In this document: piece by piece, positions 36,301-44,167 of the stretch | Numbering within the stretch: position 1 is the stretch's first letter | How the letters are laid out: the number at the start of each line of letters is the position of its first letter | Origin: Rhodopseudomonas palustris HaA2 | GTDB lineage: Bacteria; Pseudomonadota; Alphaproteobacteria; Rhizobiales; Xanthobacteraceae | DNA: 64,000 nt | Assembly (NCBI RefSeq): GCF_000013365.1 | Contig: NC_007778.1 | Span: 4,092,001 to 4,156,000 of the forward strand | Reading direction: 5' to 3' | Program-made: the position numbers and the translations under genes | Notes under the pieces: generated by a model | What the model saw: the letters and a program-made list of their open reading frames with translations, nothing else | The model's database searches: none | What the model was told of the DNA's origin: nothing

Positions 36301-37113
36301 CTAACCGTCGACGAAATTGGGCGCGCGCTTTTCCATGTTGGCGCGGACCGCTTCGGTCTGGTTGGGCGAGCCGATCAGCTTCTGCTGTTCGACGCTTTCG
36401 GCGAGCAGCGCAGGGCCGGGGTCGACCGAGAGGTTGTTGAACATCCGCTTGGCGGCGCGGATGGCGTCCGGGCTCTTGCCGGCGATCTCCCGCGCCATCT
36501 CCAGCGCGGCGCTGCGCGGGTCGTCGACGATCCTGGTCGCGAGGCCGTAGCTCAGCGCCTCCTGCGCCGAGAAGATCCGGCCGGTGTAGGTGAGCTCGCG
36601 CAGGATGTCGTCGCGCACCAGCGAGGCGAGCACCGGCGTGCCGGCCATGTCGGGCACCAGGCCCCATTTGATTTCCATGATCGACATCCGCGCATCCGGC
36701 GCCATCAGCCGGATGTCGGCGCCGAGCGCGAGCTGAAAGCCGCCGCCGAACGCGACGCCGTGGATCGCGGCGATCACCGGCACCGGCAGCATCCGCCAGC
36801 CCCACACCGCCTGCTGCGGCGCGTTGGCCTGGCCATGGGTGCGCTTGGTGAGATCGCGAAATTCGCCGCCCGGAATGCCGTTGCCGCCGCCCTCGTTCAT
36901 CGCGGCAAAACGCCCCATGTCGAGGCCGGCGCAGAACGCCTTGCCCTCGCCGGACAGCACCACGACGCGCACGCCCTTCTCCTGCGAAAGCCGCTCGGTG
37001 GTCGCGACAAGCGCCTCGAACATCGCGGCATCGAGCGCATTCATCTTGTCCGCCCGCACCAATCGGACGTCGGCAACGCCGTCCGTCACCGATACCGCAA
37101 CGCGATCATTCAT
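36301..37113 (-). CDS. Enoyl-CoA hydratase/isomerase family protein
   Basis: A 270-residue crotonase. Oxyanion-hole segments are AFCAGLDMGRF and HGVAFGGGFQLALGAD. The first crotonase Glu position is Gln here (GGGFQLA) and the second region reads MSIMEIKWGLVPDMAG with a Glu, so it may be an isomerase or hydrolase-type member rather than a standard hydratase with two glutamates. It precedes the acyl-CoA synthetase gene and is divergent from the dienoyl-CoA reductase gene, which suits degradation of an unsaturated acyl-CoA. Confidence 0.83.
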   Translation of the reverse strand: MNDRVAVSVTDGVADVRLVRADKMNALDAAMFEALVATTERLSQEKGVRVVVLSGEGKAFCAGLDMGRFAAMNEGGGNGIPGGEFRDLTKRTHGQANAPQQAVWGWRMLPVPVIAAIHGVAFGGGFQLALGADIRLMAPDARMSIMEIKWGLVPDMAGTPVLASLVRDDILRELTYTGRIFSAQEALSYGLATRIVDDPRSAALEMAREIAGKSPDAIRAAKRMFNNLSVDPGPALLAESVEQQKLIGSPNQTEAVRANMEKRAPNFVDG

Positions 37114-37227
37114 CGAGCCGTTTCCCTGGATATGTTGTGATCTGTTCGCGGCGCTACAGAAAAGCGTTGTCGGAATTTAGTCAATCGCTTAATCAACAAC
37201 GATCATCCACTTTTCCGGGCACCTGAC

Positions 37228-38100
37228 ATGTTCTCCGATCAGCTTCTCGCAGGCCGTCGTATCCTCGTCACCGGTGGCGGCACCGGGCTCGGCAAATCGA
37301 TGGCCGCGCGCTTCCTGCAGCTCGGCGCCGAAGTCCATATCTGCGGCCGCCGCAAGGGCGTCTGCGACGAGACCGCGACCGAACTGATGGATCAGTACGG
37401 CGGCAAGGTGATGACCTACGGCGTCGACATCCGCGACTCGGCCGCGGTCGACCACATGGTCGAGACCATCTTCGCCGACGGCCCGCTCACCGATCTGATC
37501 AACAACGCCGCCGGAAATTTCATCTCGCGGACGGAAGAGCTGTCGCCGCGCGGCTTTGACGCCGTCGCCAACATCGTGATGCACGGCACCTTCTACGTGA
37601 CGCATGCGGTCGGCCGGCGCTGGATCGCCGGCGGCCACCGCGGCAATGTGGTGTCGATCACCACCACCTGGGTCCGCAACGGCAGCCCCTATGTGGTGCC
37701 CTCGGCGATGAGCAAATCGGCGATCCACGCCATGACGATGTCGCTCGCCACCGAATGGGGCCGCTACGGCATCCGCCTCAACACCATTGCGCCCGGCGAA
37801 ATTCCCACCGAAGGCATGAGCAAGCGGATCAAGCCCGGCGACGAGGCCGGCGCCCGCACCGTGAAGGTGAATCCGATGGGCCGCGTCGGCACCATGGAGG
37901 AACTGCAGAACGTCGCGGTGTTCCTGATCTCCGGCGGCTGCGACTGGATCAACGGCGAAACCATCGCGATGGACGGCGCCCAGGGCCTGGCGATGGGCGG
38001 CAATTTCTATCAGCTGCGCGACTGGAGCAACGCCGACTGGGACCAGGCCAAGGCCTCGATCAAGGCGCAGAACGAAAAAGACCGCGCACAGCGGGGGTGA
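37228..38100 (+). CDS. SDR of the 2,4-dienoyl-CoA reductase type
   Basis: A 290-residue SDR with TGGGTGLG cofactor motif, NNAAGNF and a catalytic region VVPSAMSKSAIHAMTMSLATEWGRYGIR. That segment and the C-terminal part (MGRVGTMEELQNVAVFL, DWINGETIAMDG) follow mitochondrial 2,4-dienoyl-CoA reductase, in which the usual SDR Tyr of YxxxK is absent and other residues are catalytic. It likely reduces a conjugated dienoyl-CoA with NADPH. Start is ATG at 37228. It is divergent from the crotonase at 36301 and upstream of an acyl-CoA ligase gene. Confidence 0.85.
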   Translation: MFSDQLLAGRRILVTGGGTGLGKSMAARFLQLGAEVHICGRRKGVCDETATELMDQYGGKVMTYGVDIRDSAAVDHMVETIFADGPLTDLINNAAGNFISRTEELSPRGFDAVANIVMHGTFYVTHAVGRRWIAGGHRGNVVSITTTWVRNGSPYVVPSAMSKSAIHAMTMSLATEWGRYGIRLNTIAPGEIPTEGMSKRIKPGDEAGARTVKVNPMGRVGTMEELQNVAVFLISGGCDWINGETIAMDGAQGLAMGGNFYQLRDWSNADWDQAKASIKAQNEKDRAQRG

Positions 38101-38112
38101 TACGTTCACGGC

Positions 38113-38220
38113 CGTCATCCTGAGGTGCGCGCTCTTGCGCGCCTCGAAGGATGACAGCAGCGAGCGCCTGCGGCCCATCCTTCGAGGCCGTCGCAGATGC
38201 GACGGCACCTCAGGATGACG
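38113..38220. repeat. Palindromic intergenic repeat, family A, copy 5
   Basis: CGTCATCCTGAGGTGCGCGC at the left and GGCACCTCAGGATGACG at the right, starting 13 bp after the dienoyl-CoA reductase stop codon. Confidence 0.92.
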
Positions 38221-38275
38221 TCGTGCGAGCGGACGGGCCGAGCAATTCGGCTCGCGCGCACGAGCCAACTAACGA

Positions 38276-38377
38276 CGTCATCCCCCGCGACAGCCGGGGA
38301 TCCAGTATTCCAGAGCTCCGGTGGCGATCACGAAGGCCCTGGGATACTGGGCCGCCCGGTCGAGCCGGGCGATGACG
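38276..38377. repeat. Palindromic intergenic repeat, family D, copy 2
   Basis: CGTCATCCCCCGCGACAGCC at the left with a CCAGTATTCCAGAG / CTGGGATACTGG inner pair and GGGCGATGACG at the right. It adjoins the family A copy. Confidence 0.85.
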
Positions 38378-38523
38378 TGACTTTTGGTGCGCCGCTTTCG
38401 GCTGCACATCGCTGTGACCGGCCCTCCCAGCAAATAACGCTCCCGCTTGTGTTTGCCTGCGAAGCGCGGCAGACTTCGGGCCAATCAACAAGTAACTAAC
38501 AAAAATCGTCCCAGGGAGTGACA

Positions 38524-40101
38524 ATGTCCGAGCAGACCGAGCCGGCCAATTTGGCCGACGTGATCCGTGCGCAGGCCAAGACGCGCGGCGACGAAATTCT
38601 CTACGAATTCGAAGGCCGCATCACCAGCTTCGCGCAGTTCGATGCCCACACCAACCGGATCGCCCGCGCGCTCGCGGCCTCCGGCGTCAAACCGAACGAG
38701 CGCATCGCCTATCTCGGCAAGAACAGCGACATCTATTTCGAGCTGTGGGCCGGCGCGATGAAGGCCAATGTGGTGATCGCGCCGGTGAACTGGCGGCTCG
38801 CCGGGCCGGAGATCGCCTATATCGTCGAGGACTGCAAGGCGGCGATCCTCTTCGTCGGCCCTGAATTCGTCGATCAGGTCCGCGGCCTGACGGATCAGAT
38901 CCCCAGCGTTCGCGCCATCATCACCACCGAAGGCGGCGCGCCGGAGTGGCAGGATTTTGCCCAATGGCGCGACGCGCAGCCGAGCGACGATCCGCAGGTC
39001 GCGGTGGCGCCGAGCGACATCGCGATCCAGCTCTACACCTCCGGCACCACCGGCAAGCCGAAGGGCGCGATGCTCAGCCACGCCAATTTCCTGTCGCTGG
39101 TCCGCGCCGGCCGCGACAACACGCCGGAGTGGAACATCTGGTCGAGCGACGACGTCTCGCTGATCGCCATGCCGGTGTTTCACATCGGCGGCTCCGGCTG
39201 GGGCATGATGAGCATCTATCACGGCGCCAAGGGCGTGATCGCGCGCGAATTCGATCCGACCAAGGTGCTCGACTTCTTCGAGCAGGCCAAGATCACCAAG
39301 CTGTTCATGGTGCCCGCCGCGATGCAATTCGTGGTGCGGCAGCCGCGCGCCCGCGAGGTGGATTTCTCGCGGCTGAAATACATGCTGTACGGCGCCTCGC
39401 CGATTCCGGCGGCGCTGCTGAAGGAATGCATCGACGTTTTCAAATGCGGCTTCGTGCAGATGTACGGCATGACCGAGACCACCGGCACGATCGTCGCGCT
39501 GCCGCCCGAGGACCACGTCGAAGGGCTGGAGCGGATGCGCTCGGCCGGCAAGGCGCTGCCCGGCGTCGAGATCGCGATTCTCGATCCCGACGGCAAGCCG
39601 CTGCCGCCGCGCCAGGTCGGCGAGATCGCCACCCGCTCCGGCTCCAACATGGCCGGCTACTGGAATCTGCCGGAGGCGACCAAGAAGACCATCGACGGCG
39701 ACAACTGGCTGCGCACCGGCGACGCCGGCTACATGGACGAGGACGGCTACGTCTATATCCACGACCGCATCAAGGACATGATCATCTCCGGCGGCGAGAA
39801 CATCTATCCGGCCGAAGTCGAGAGCGCGATCTGCGATCATCCGGACGTCGCCGAAGTCGCCGTCGTCGGCGTGCCGGACGATCAATGGGGCGAAGCGGTG
39901 AAAGCCGTGGTGGTGATGAAGCCCGGCAAGGAAGCCACCGCGCAGGACATCATCGGCTTCACCCGCACCCGCATCGCCGGCTTCAAGACGCCGAAGTCGA
40001 TCGACTTCATCCCGGCCCTGCCCCGCAACGCCTCCGGCAAAATCCTGCGCCGGCATCTGCGCGATCCGTATTGGACCGGGAAAGACCGCCAGGTGAACTA
40101 G
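38524..40101 (+). CDS. Acyl-CoA synthetase (AMP-dependent)
   Basis: A 525-residue ANL ligase: P-loop LYTSGTTGKPKGAMLSH, adenine motif QMYGMTETTGTI, RTGDAGYMDEDGY, hinge DRIKDMIISGGENIYPAEVE and catalytic Lys in PRNASGKILRRHLRDPYW. It forms an acyl-CoA; it is of the medium/long-chain or aromatic acid type and distinct from the ligase at 34614. ATG at 38524 has GGGAG 5 nt upstream; a GTG two codons earlier is the alternative. It is preceded by two palindromic repeats, so it is probably transcribed from its own promoter. Confidence 0.88.
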   Translation: MSEQTEPANLADVIRAQAKTRGDEILYEFEGRITSFAQFDAHTNRIARALAASGVKPNERIAYLGKNSDIYFELWAGAMKANVVIAPVNWRLAGPEIAYIVEDCKAAILFVGPEFVDQVRGLTDQIPSVRAIITTEGGAPEWQDFAQWRDAQPSDDPQVAVAPSDIAIQLYTSGTTGKPKGAMLSHANFLSLVRAGRDNTPEWNIWSSDDVSLIAMPVFHIGGSGWGMMSIYHGAKGVIAREFDPTKVLDFFEQAKITKLFMVPAAMQFVVRQPRAREVDFSRLKYMLYGASPIPAALLKECIDVFKCGFVQMYGMTETTGTIVALPPEDHVEGLERMRSAGKALPGVEIAILDPDGKPLPPRQVGEIATRSGSNMAGYWNLPEATKKTIDGDNWLRTGDAGYMDEDGYVYIHDRIKDMIISGGENIYPAEVESAICDHPDVAEVAVVGVPDDQWGEAVKAVVVMKPGKEATAQDIIGFTRTRIAGFKTPKSIDFIPALPRNASGKILRRHLRDPYWTGKDRQVN

Positions 40102-40159
40102 GCGCGTTGGCGCTGCGCGCGACGGCCAACGTCTCTCGTCGCGCAAATCACCTCCCGTT

Positions 40160-40309
40160 CGTCATTCCGGGGCGCTCACGAAGTGAGCGAACCCGGAATC
40201 CATAACCCCCGTGACGATGTCGATGCACAGCGCCGAAGTCGTATTGCTCCATCATCGATACCAAGGGTTATAGATTCCGGGTTCGCGCTGCGCGCGCCCC
40301 GGAATGACG
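40160..40309. repeat. Palindromic intergenic repeat, family B, copy 4 (with extra internal sequence)
   Basis: Arms CGTCATTCCGGGGCGCTCAC and GCGCGCCCCGGAATGACG, with inner CCCGGAATCC / GATTCCGGG. The centre is about 50 bp longer than in copies 1-3. Confidence 0.88.
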
Positions 40310-40335
40310 AACGAGAGGTTTGTTCGTGGCCGTAG

Positions 40336-40362
40336 GATGGGTTGAGCGCAGCGAAACCCATC
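40336..40362. repeat. Short palindrome GATGGGTT...AACCCATC
   Basis: 8-bp perfect arms with loop GAGCGCAGCGA. From memory this motif is very common between genes in Bradyrhizobiaceae. Confidence 0.75.
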
Positions 40363-40371
40363 ACATCGCCC

Positions 40372-40399
40372 TTGACAGAATTCCTATTATGATTATAAT
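40372..40399 (+). promoter_or_regulatory. Perfect consensus sigma-70 promoter
   Basis: TTGACA at 40372-40377 and TATAAT at 40394-40399 with 16 bp between. Both hexamers are exact consensus, rare in this GC-rich DNA. There is no protein gene downstream on this strand before the divergent ACAD/crotonase pair, so an RNA product is possible. Palindrome GATTATAATC (40391-40400) overlaps the -10. Confidence 0.6.
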
Positions 40400-40404
40400 C
40401 CGTC

Positions 40405-40930
40405 TCGTCCTGTCCGTGAGGGGCGCTTCGCGAGGCGTCGTACAAGCGGGACAGATCGGCGGGCTGGGAAACCAGCCCGGAACGATGGTTCGATGAAGCC
40501 GGCGCTGTGCCGGTGGAGTCGGACGGACGCGGCGTCCTGCGCGTTGCGGCTCGCACCCGCACGTCCGGGAGGCTTCGGGGACCCGTCCGGGCCTACTACG
40601 AGGCTCTGCGACTTGTTAGTTCGCTGCACGGGGGCAGGTGAAGGCGGCGAAATCCGCCGGACCGTGGGGTTTCATTACCCTTGCCTGTCAACGGAAGCAC
40701 GGGCCTGAAAGCCGAAAACCGCCGCAGGTGGGCGCGCCGACGAGGCGTTGCGCGATCCTTCGCAAGAAGTGATCGCGAGAACCACCATCACCCGCGCCAC
40801 GCGGCGCGCCCCCACCCCTCGCTGTGAAGCGACGGGTGCAGAACTCGGGCTCAGCGGAGCCGCGAGACGGATTTCGCGTGGCTGTTTGATATTCGAATCC
40901 GTCAGCGCGTCGCGAATCTCGCGACGCGCA
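40405..40930 (+). ncRNA. Candidate structured non-coding RNA of unknown family
   Basis: This GC-rich segment directly follows a consensus promoter, codes for no plausible protein, and is full of local hairpins, e.g. GGCGGCGAAATCCGCC near 40644-40659, GGGCTGGGAAACCAGCCC near 40462-40479 and a perfect 11-bp stem with 3-nt loop at 40905-40929 (GCGCGTCGCGA / TCGCGACGCGC). I checked it by eye against RNase P, tmRNA, 6S, SRP RNA and cobalamin riboswitch signatures and found none. It may instead be a multicopy element. Boundaries are guesses: a start ~6 nt after TATAAT and an end at the long hairpin. Confidence 0.35.
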
Positions 40931-40933
40931 CGC

Positions 40934-41049
40934 CGTCATCCTGAGGCGCGAGCGCAGCGAGCCTCGAAGGATGGGCCGCAAGGCACCGGCTGTGCGGGTC
41001 TCCGCATCCTTCGAGGCTCGCCCTTGCGGGCGAGCACCTCAGGATGACG
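40934..41049. repeat. Palindromic intergenic repeat, family A, copy 6
   Basis: CGTCATCCTGAGGCGCGAGC at the left and GAGCACCTCAGGATGACG at the right, directly after the long hairpin at 40905-40929. Confidence 0.92.
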
Positions 41050-41223
41050 ACGCAGAGAATATCGCGTCCGCTCAACGCAGACCTCCTGTGTCCCGCACGC
41101 GGCGCAGCGCGCCAGCGCTGCTCCGCAGATGCGGGACCCCGGTCTGGCTGCGCACCACTCACCGGGACCCCGGATCTGCGCCGCGGCATGGCATGCCGCA
41201 GCGCGTCCGGGGCACTGATGAGA

Positions 41224-42498
41224 TCACCTCTTGTTCACACCCATATAGCCGAACAGGAATCCCGCGACCTTGCGCATCTGGATTTCCTCGCTGCCTTCGG
41301 TGATGCGATAGCGGCGGTGGTGGCGATAGATGTGTTCGAACGGCTTGTGCCGCGAATAGCCGATGCCGCCGTGGACCTGGATCGCGCGATCGGCGGCCTG
41401 GCCGCACAGCCGGTTCGCCCAGTAGTTGCACATCGACACCTTGTCGGACAGCGTGTGCTCGACCTGCGCCTGGGTCATCTGATCCATCTCCCACGCGGTC
41501 TTGCGGATCAAGAGGCGCAGCATTTCGGCCTGGGTGGCGAGTTCGACCAGCGGAAACTGGATCGCCTGGTTGCGCGCCAGTTCCTCGCCGAACGGTTTTC
41601 GCTCCCGCGCGTATTTGACGCTTTCATTGATGCAGAACACCGCAGCACCCAGCGAACTCGCCGCCTGGCGAATGCGGTTCTCGTGCACGAAGCATTGCGC
41701 CAGCGACAGGCCGCGGCCGACCTCGCCGAACAACGCGTCTTCGGTGACGAAGACGTCGGTGAAGCTCACCCGCGGATGATCGGTCGGCATGTTGAAGGTC
41801 CAGAGATATTCCTCGACCTTGACGCCGGGCGCATCGGCCGGCACCAGAAAGCAGGTGATGCCGCGGGCGTCGCCGTCTTGGCCGGTGGTGCGGGCGAACA
41901 GCGCGCAATGCGTGGCGACGTGCATGCCGGTCGTCCACATCTTCTCGCCGTTGATCACCCAGCCCTTCTTGCCGTCGCGCACCGCCTCGACCGCACGCGT
42001 TTCCATATGCGTCGCATCCGAGCCGTGATCGGGCTCCGTCAGACCAAACGTGATGCGATATTTTCCGGTGATCGAGCCGTCGATCATCGCCTTCTGATCG
42101 TCGCGGCCGTAGAGGTCGAGCATCTTGACGATCGGGAAATTGCCGACGATCGAATGCTCGTTCTGCAGATCATTGTGCAGGCCGAGGCCCTTGGCGGCGA
42201 AGTGCTCGCGGATCACCGCCATCCACAAATTCGTGCCGTCCTGCCCGCCATAGCGCTTCGGAATCGCGAAGCGCAGATGCCCGGCGTCATCGGCGATGTT
42301 CTTCGCCTTGCGCAGCAGCTCTTCCCAGTCGTGCCGCGGCAGTCCGCCGCCCTCGAAATCGGTGCGCGCCCATTCGCGGCGATGATCGAAGAAGCGGATG
42401 TTGTCGTCCGCCTGTTCCAGCGGCTTGATCTTGGCGTCGATGAAGCGATCGAGCTCGGCGAGATAGGCGACCAGATCCGGCGGCAGGGAAAAATCCAA
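41224..42498 (-). CDS. Acyl-CoA dehydrogenase
   Basis: A 424-residue flavoprotein dehydrogenase of the ACAD10/11-like subgroup. Motifs: FGLTEPDHGSDATHMETRA (FAD/substrate region), WVINGEKMWTTG, ARERKPFGEELARNQAIQ, VHGGIGYSRHKPFEHIYRHHRRYRITEGSEEIQ with the catalytic Glu in the last segment. It introduces an alpha-beta double bond into an acyl-CoA and passes electrons to ETF. I chose TTG at 42498 (LDFSLPPDLVAYL) because GGGAG lies 6 nt upstream and the frame further upstream is unrelated. It is divergent from the crotonase at 42625. Confidence 0.88.
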   Translation of the reverse strand: MDFSLPPDLVAYLAELDRFIDAKIKPLEQADDNIRFFDHRREWARTDFEGGGLPRHDWEELLRKAKNIADDAGHLRFAIPKRYGGQDGTNLWMAVIREHFAAKGLGLHNDLQNEHSIVGNFPIVKMLDLYGRDDQKAMIDGSITGKYRITFGLTEPDHGSDATHMETRAVEAVRDGKKGWVINGEKMWTTGMHVATHCALFARTTGQDGDARGITCFLVPADAPGVKVEEYLWTFNMPTDHPRVSFTDVFVTEDALFGEVGRGLSLAQCFVHENRIRQAASSLGAAVFCINESVKYARERKPFGEELARNQAIQFPLVELATQAEMLRLLIRKTAWEMDQMTQAQVEHTLSDKVSMCNYWANRLCGQAADRAIQVHGGIGYSRHKPFEHIYRHHRRYRITEGSEEIQMRKVAGFLFGYMGVNKR

Positions 42499-42624
42499 GG
42501 CGTGCTCCCACGGTGTTCGTGTTGTTGTTGATCTTGTTAAGCGAGTGATTAACATGCGCCGCGAACGACAAGTCAAGCGCGCTTCAGCCGCACCAATTCT
42601 GCCCAACGAAAAGAGGAAACGTCG

Positions 42625-43404
42625 ATGGCGCTGCAATTCTCCACCGTGACCCGCAAGGGCCCGATCACCATCGTCACGCTGTCGCGACCTGAGGTCTACA
42701 ACGCGCTGCACACCGACGCGCATTACGAACTCGAAGGCGTGTTCAACGACTTCTCCGCCGACCCCGAGCAATGGGTCGCGATCATCACCGGCGCCGGCGA
42801 CAAGGCGTTTTGCGCCGGCAATGATCTGAAGTGGCAGGCCTCGGGCGGCAAGCGCGGCTGGGGCGAGACCGGCTTCGCCGGGCTGACCTCGCGGTTCGAT
42901 TGCGACAAGCCGATCATCGCCGCGGTCAACGGCGTGGCGATGGGCGGCGGTTTCGAAATCGCACTCGCCTGCGACTTGATCATCGCCGCGGAGAACGCCA
43001 CATTCGCGCTGCCGGAGCCGCGCGTCGGCCTCGCCGCGCTGGCCGGCGGCCTGCACCGCCTGCCCCGCCAGATCGGGCTGAAGCGCGCGATGGGCATGAT
43101 CCTCACCGCCCGCCACGTCCCCGCCCGGGAGGGGCTGGAACTCGGCTTCGTCAACGAAGTCGTCCCCCCGGGGGAGGCCCTCGCCGCCGCCGAGCGCTGG
43201 GCCGAAGCGATCTGCGCCGTCTCTCCGATGTCGATCCGCGCCTCGAAGCAGGCCCTGATGCGCGGCCTCGAAGTCTCCTTGCCGCAAGCGATCGCCGAGC
43301 AGCGCGACTATCCGGCGGTCAAAGCCATGGTCGCCTCGCAGGACTACATCGAAGGCCCGAAGGCGTTCTCGGAGAAGCGCAAGCCGAACTGGGTTGGGAA
43401 GTAG
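42625..43404 (+). CDS. Enoyl-CoA hydratase
   Basis: A 259-residue crotonase with oxyanion-hole segments AFCAGNDLKWQA and NGVAMGGGFEIALACD. Both catalytic Glu positions are present (GGGFEIA and LPEPRVGLAALAGG), as in true hydratases or carnitinyl-CoA dehydratases. It adds water to the 2-enoyl-CoA made by an acyl-CoA dehydrogenase, the divergent neighbour. Start is ATG at 42625, with GAGGAAA upstream. Two palindromic repeats follow its stop codon. Confidence 0.87.
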   Translation: MALQFSTVTRKGPITIVTLSRPEVYNALHTDAHYELEGVFNDFSADPEQWVAIITGAGDKAFCAGNDLKWQASGGKRGWGETGFAGLTSRFDCDKPIIAAVNGVAMGGGFEIALACDLIIAAENATFALPEPRVGLAALAGGLHRLPRQIGLKRAMGMILTARHVPAREGLELGFVNEVVPPGEALAAAERWAEAICAVSPMSIRASKQALMRGLEVSLPQAIAEQRDYPAVKAMVASQDYIEGPKAFSEKRKPNWVGK

Positions 43405-43737
43405 TTCGTCGGCCCGAAGTAGTTCGTCGGCCCGCCTCTCCGCGTCATTGCGAGCGAAGCGACGCAATCCAGAAGCTCCGAGCGCAGCGCTGGATTGCTT
43501 CGTCGCGGAGCCTGTACTCGGACGGCGCAAAGCGCCGATCCGGGTGCTCCTCGCAATGACGGGAAACCAACGTCGGTCATCCGGGGCGCGAGCGCAGCGA
43601 GCGAAGCCGGACGGCAACTACCGAGTCGTCATCCTGAGGCGCTCGCCCTCTTCGGGCGAGCCTCGAAGGATGCGGCGACGAGCCGCTGACGTCGATGGCC
43701 TGCGGCTCATCTTTCGAGGCGCGCAAGGGCGCGCACC
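43405..43737. other. Repeat-filled intergenic region
   Basis: These 333 bp are almost entirely two palindromic repeats (family C at 43443-43561, family A at 43627-43748). A degenerate half of a family B copy seems to lie between them (43577-43618). No gene is visible. Confidence 0.7.
43443..43561. repeat. Palindromic intergenic repeat, family C, copy 1
   Basis: CGTCATTGCGAGCGAAGCGA at the left, GCTGGATTGCTTCGTCGC inside, CTCGCAATGACG at the right. Confidence 0.9.
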
Positions 43738-43748
43738 TCAGGATGACG
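43627..43748. repeat. Palindromic intergenic repeat, family A, copy 7, entering a gene
   Basis: CGTCATCCTGAGGCGCTCGC at the left and GCGCACCTCAGGATGACG at the right. The right arm supplies the last three codons and stop of the DUF6285-type gene at 43738-44145. Confidence 0.9.
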
Positions 43749-44145
43749 GAGCGTTTGCTGAAAGGTGTTGTCCCGCGCCTTCCAGCTCGCGCCGATAGCT
43801 CGCGTAGTTCGGCTGGTCGACGGCGAGCTTGGCGAGCGTGGTGCGCCACAGATGATCCTGCAAACCCGGCGTCGACAGATCCATCGCGCCCGACGCGATG
43901 CGTTCTGACAATTCGCGGTTGAGGTCGTGCAGCGCGCCGTCATGGCCGAGCAGTTCCTTCAGACGCGCGAGCTCGTCGGTGTCGCTCGCCTGCGTCAGCG
44001 TGAGCTGCCGCGTCACCAGATCCAGCGCGTTGATGCCGACGCGCAGTTTGAACGCGGCGTGGCCGGTGAGCTGCGGCGCGACCTGCTCGCGCAGGAAATC
44101 GGCCACCGCCTTGATCAGTTCGTCGGGCCTCGGTTCGTCCTGCAT
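43738..44145 (-). CDS. DUF6285-type helical protein, kinase-like gene partner
   Basis: A 135-residue, largely alpha-helical protein (MQDEPRPDELIKAVADFLREQ, LRVGINALDLVTRQL). It matches the small family that accompanies phosphotransferase-like proteins in acyl-CoA gene clusters (DUF6285, from memory). It follows the kinase-like gene by 22 bp on the same strand. Its final residues PSS and the TGA stop are encoded by the arm of a palindromic repeat, so the natural C-terminus may have been replaced by the repeat. Function unknown. Confidence 0.72.
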   Translation of the reverse strand: MQDEPRPDELIKAVADFLREQVAPQLTGHAAFKLRVGINALDLVTRQLTLTQASDTDELARLKELLGHDGALHDLNRELSERIASGAMDLSTPGLQDHLWRTTLAKLAVDQPNYASYRRELEGAGQHLSANAPSS

Positions 44146-44167
44146 CTCGGCTTCGCCCCTTCGTTAT

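Larger units (their letters stand above)
40102..41223. other. Gene-free stretch of 1.1 kb
   Basis: No frame here looks like a protein. It contains a family B repeat (40160-40309), a short hairpin (40336-40362), a fully consensus promoter (40372-40399), a GC-rich structured segment to 40929 and a family A repeat (40934-41049). From 41050 to 41223 nothing is recognised. Confidence 0.75.

Noticed and set aside
40405-40930. RNase P RNA, tmRNA, 6S RNA, SRP RNA or cobalamin riboswitch
   Set aside because: None of the conserved motifs of these RNAs could be found by eye; left as an unknown candidate.
40880-40935. tRNA-like TTCGAATCC near 40893
   Set aside because: It is part of a hairpin (ACGGATT/AATCCGT); no acceptor stem, anticodon arm or CCA-like end can be placed around it.
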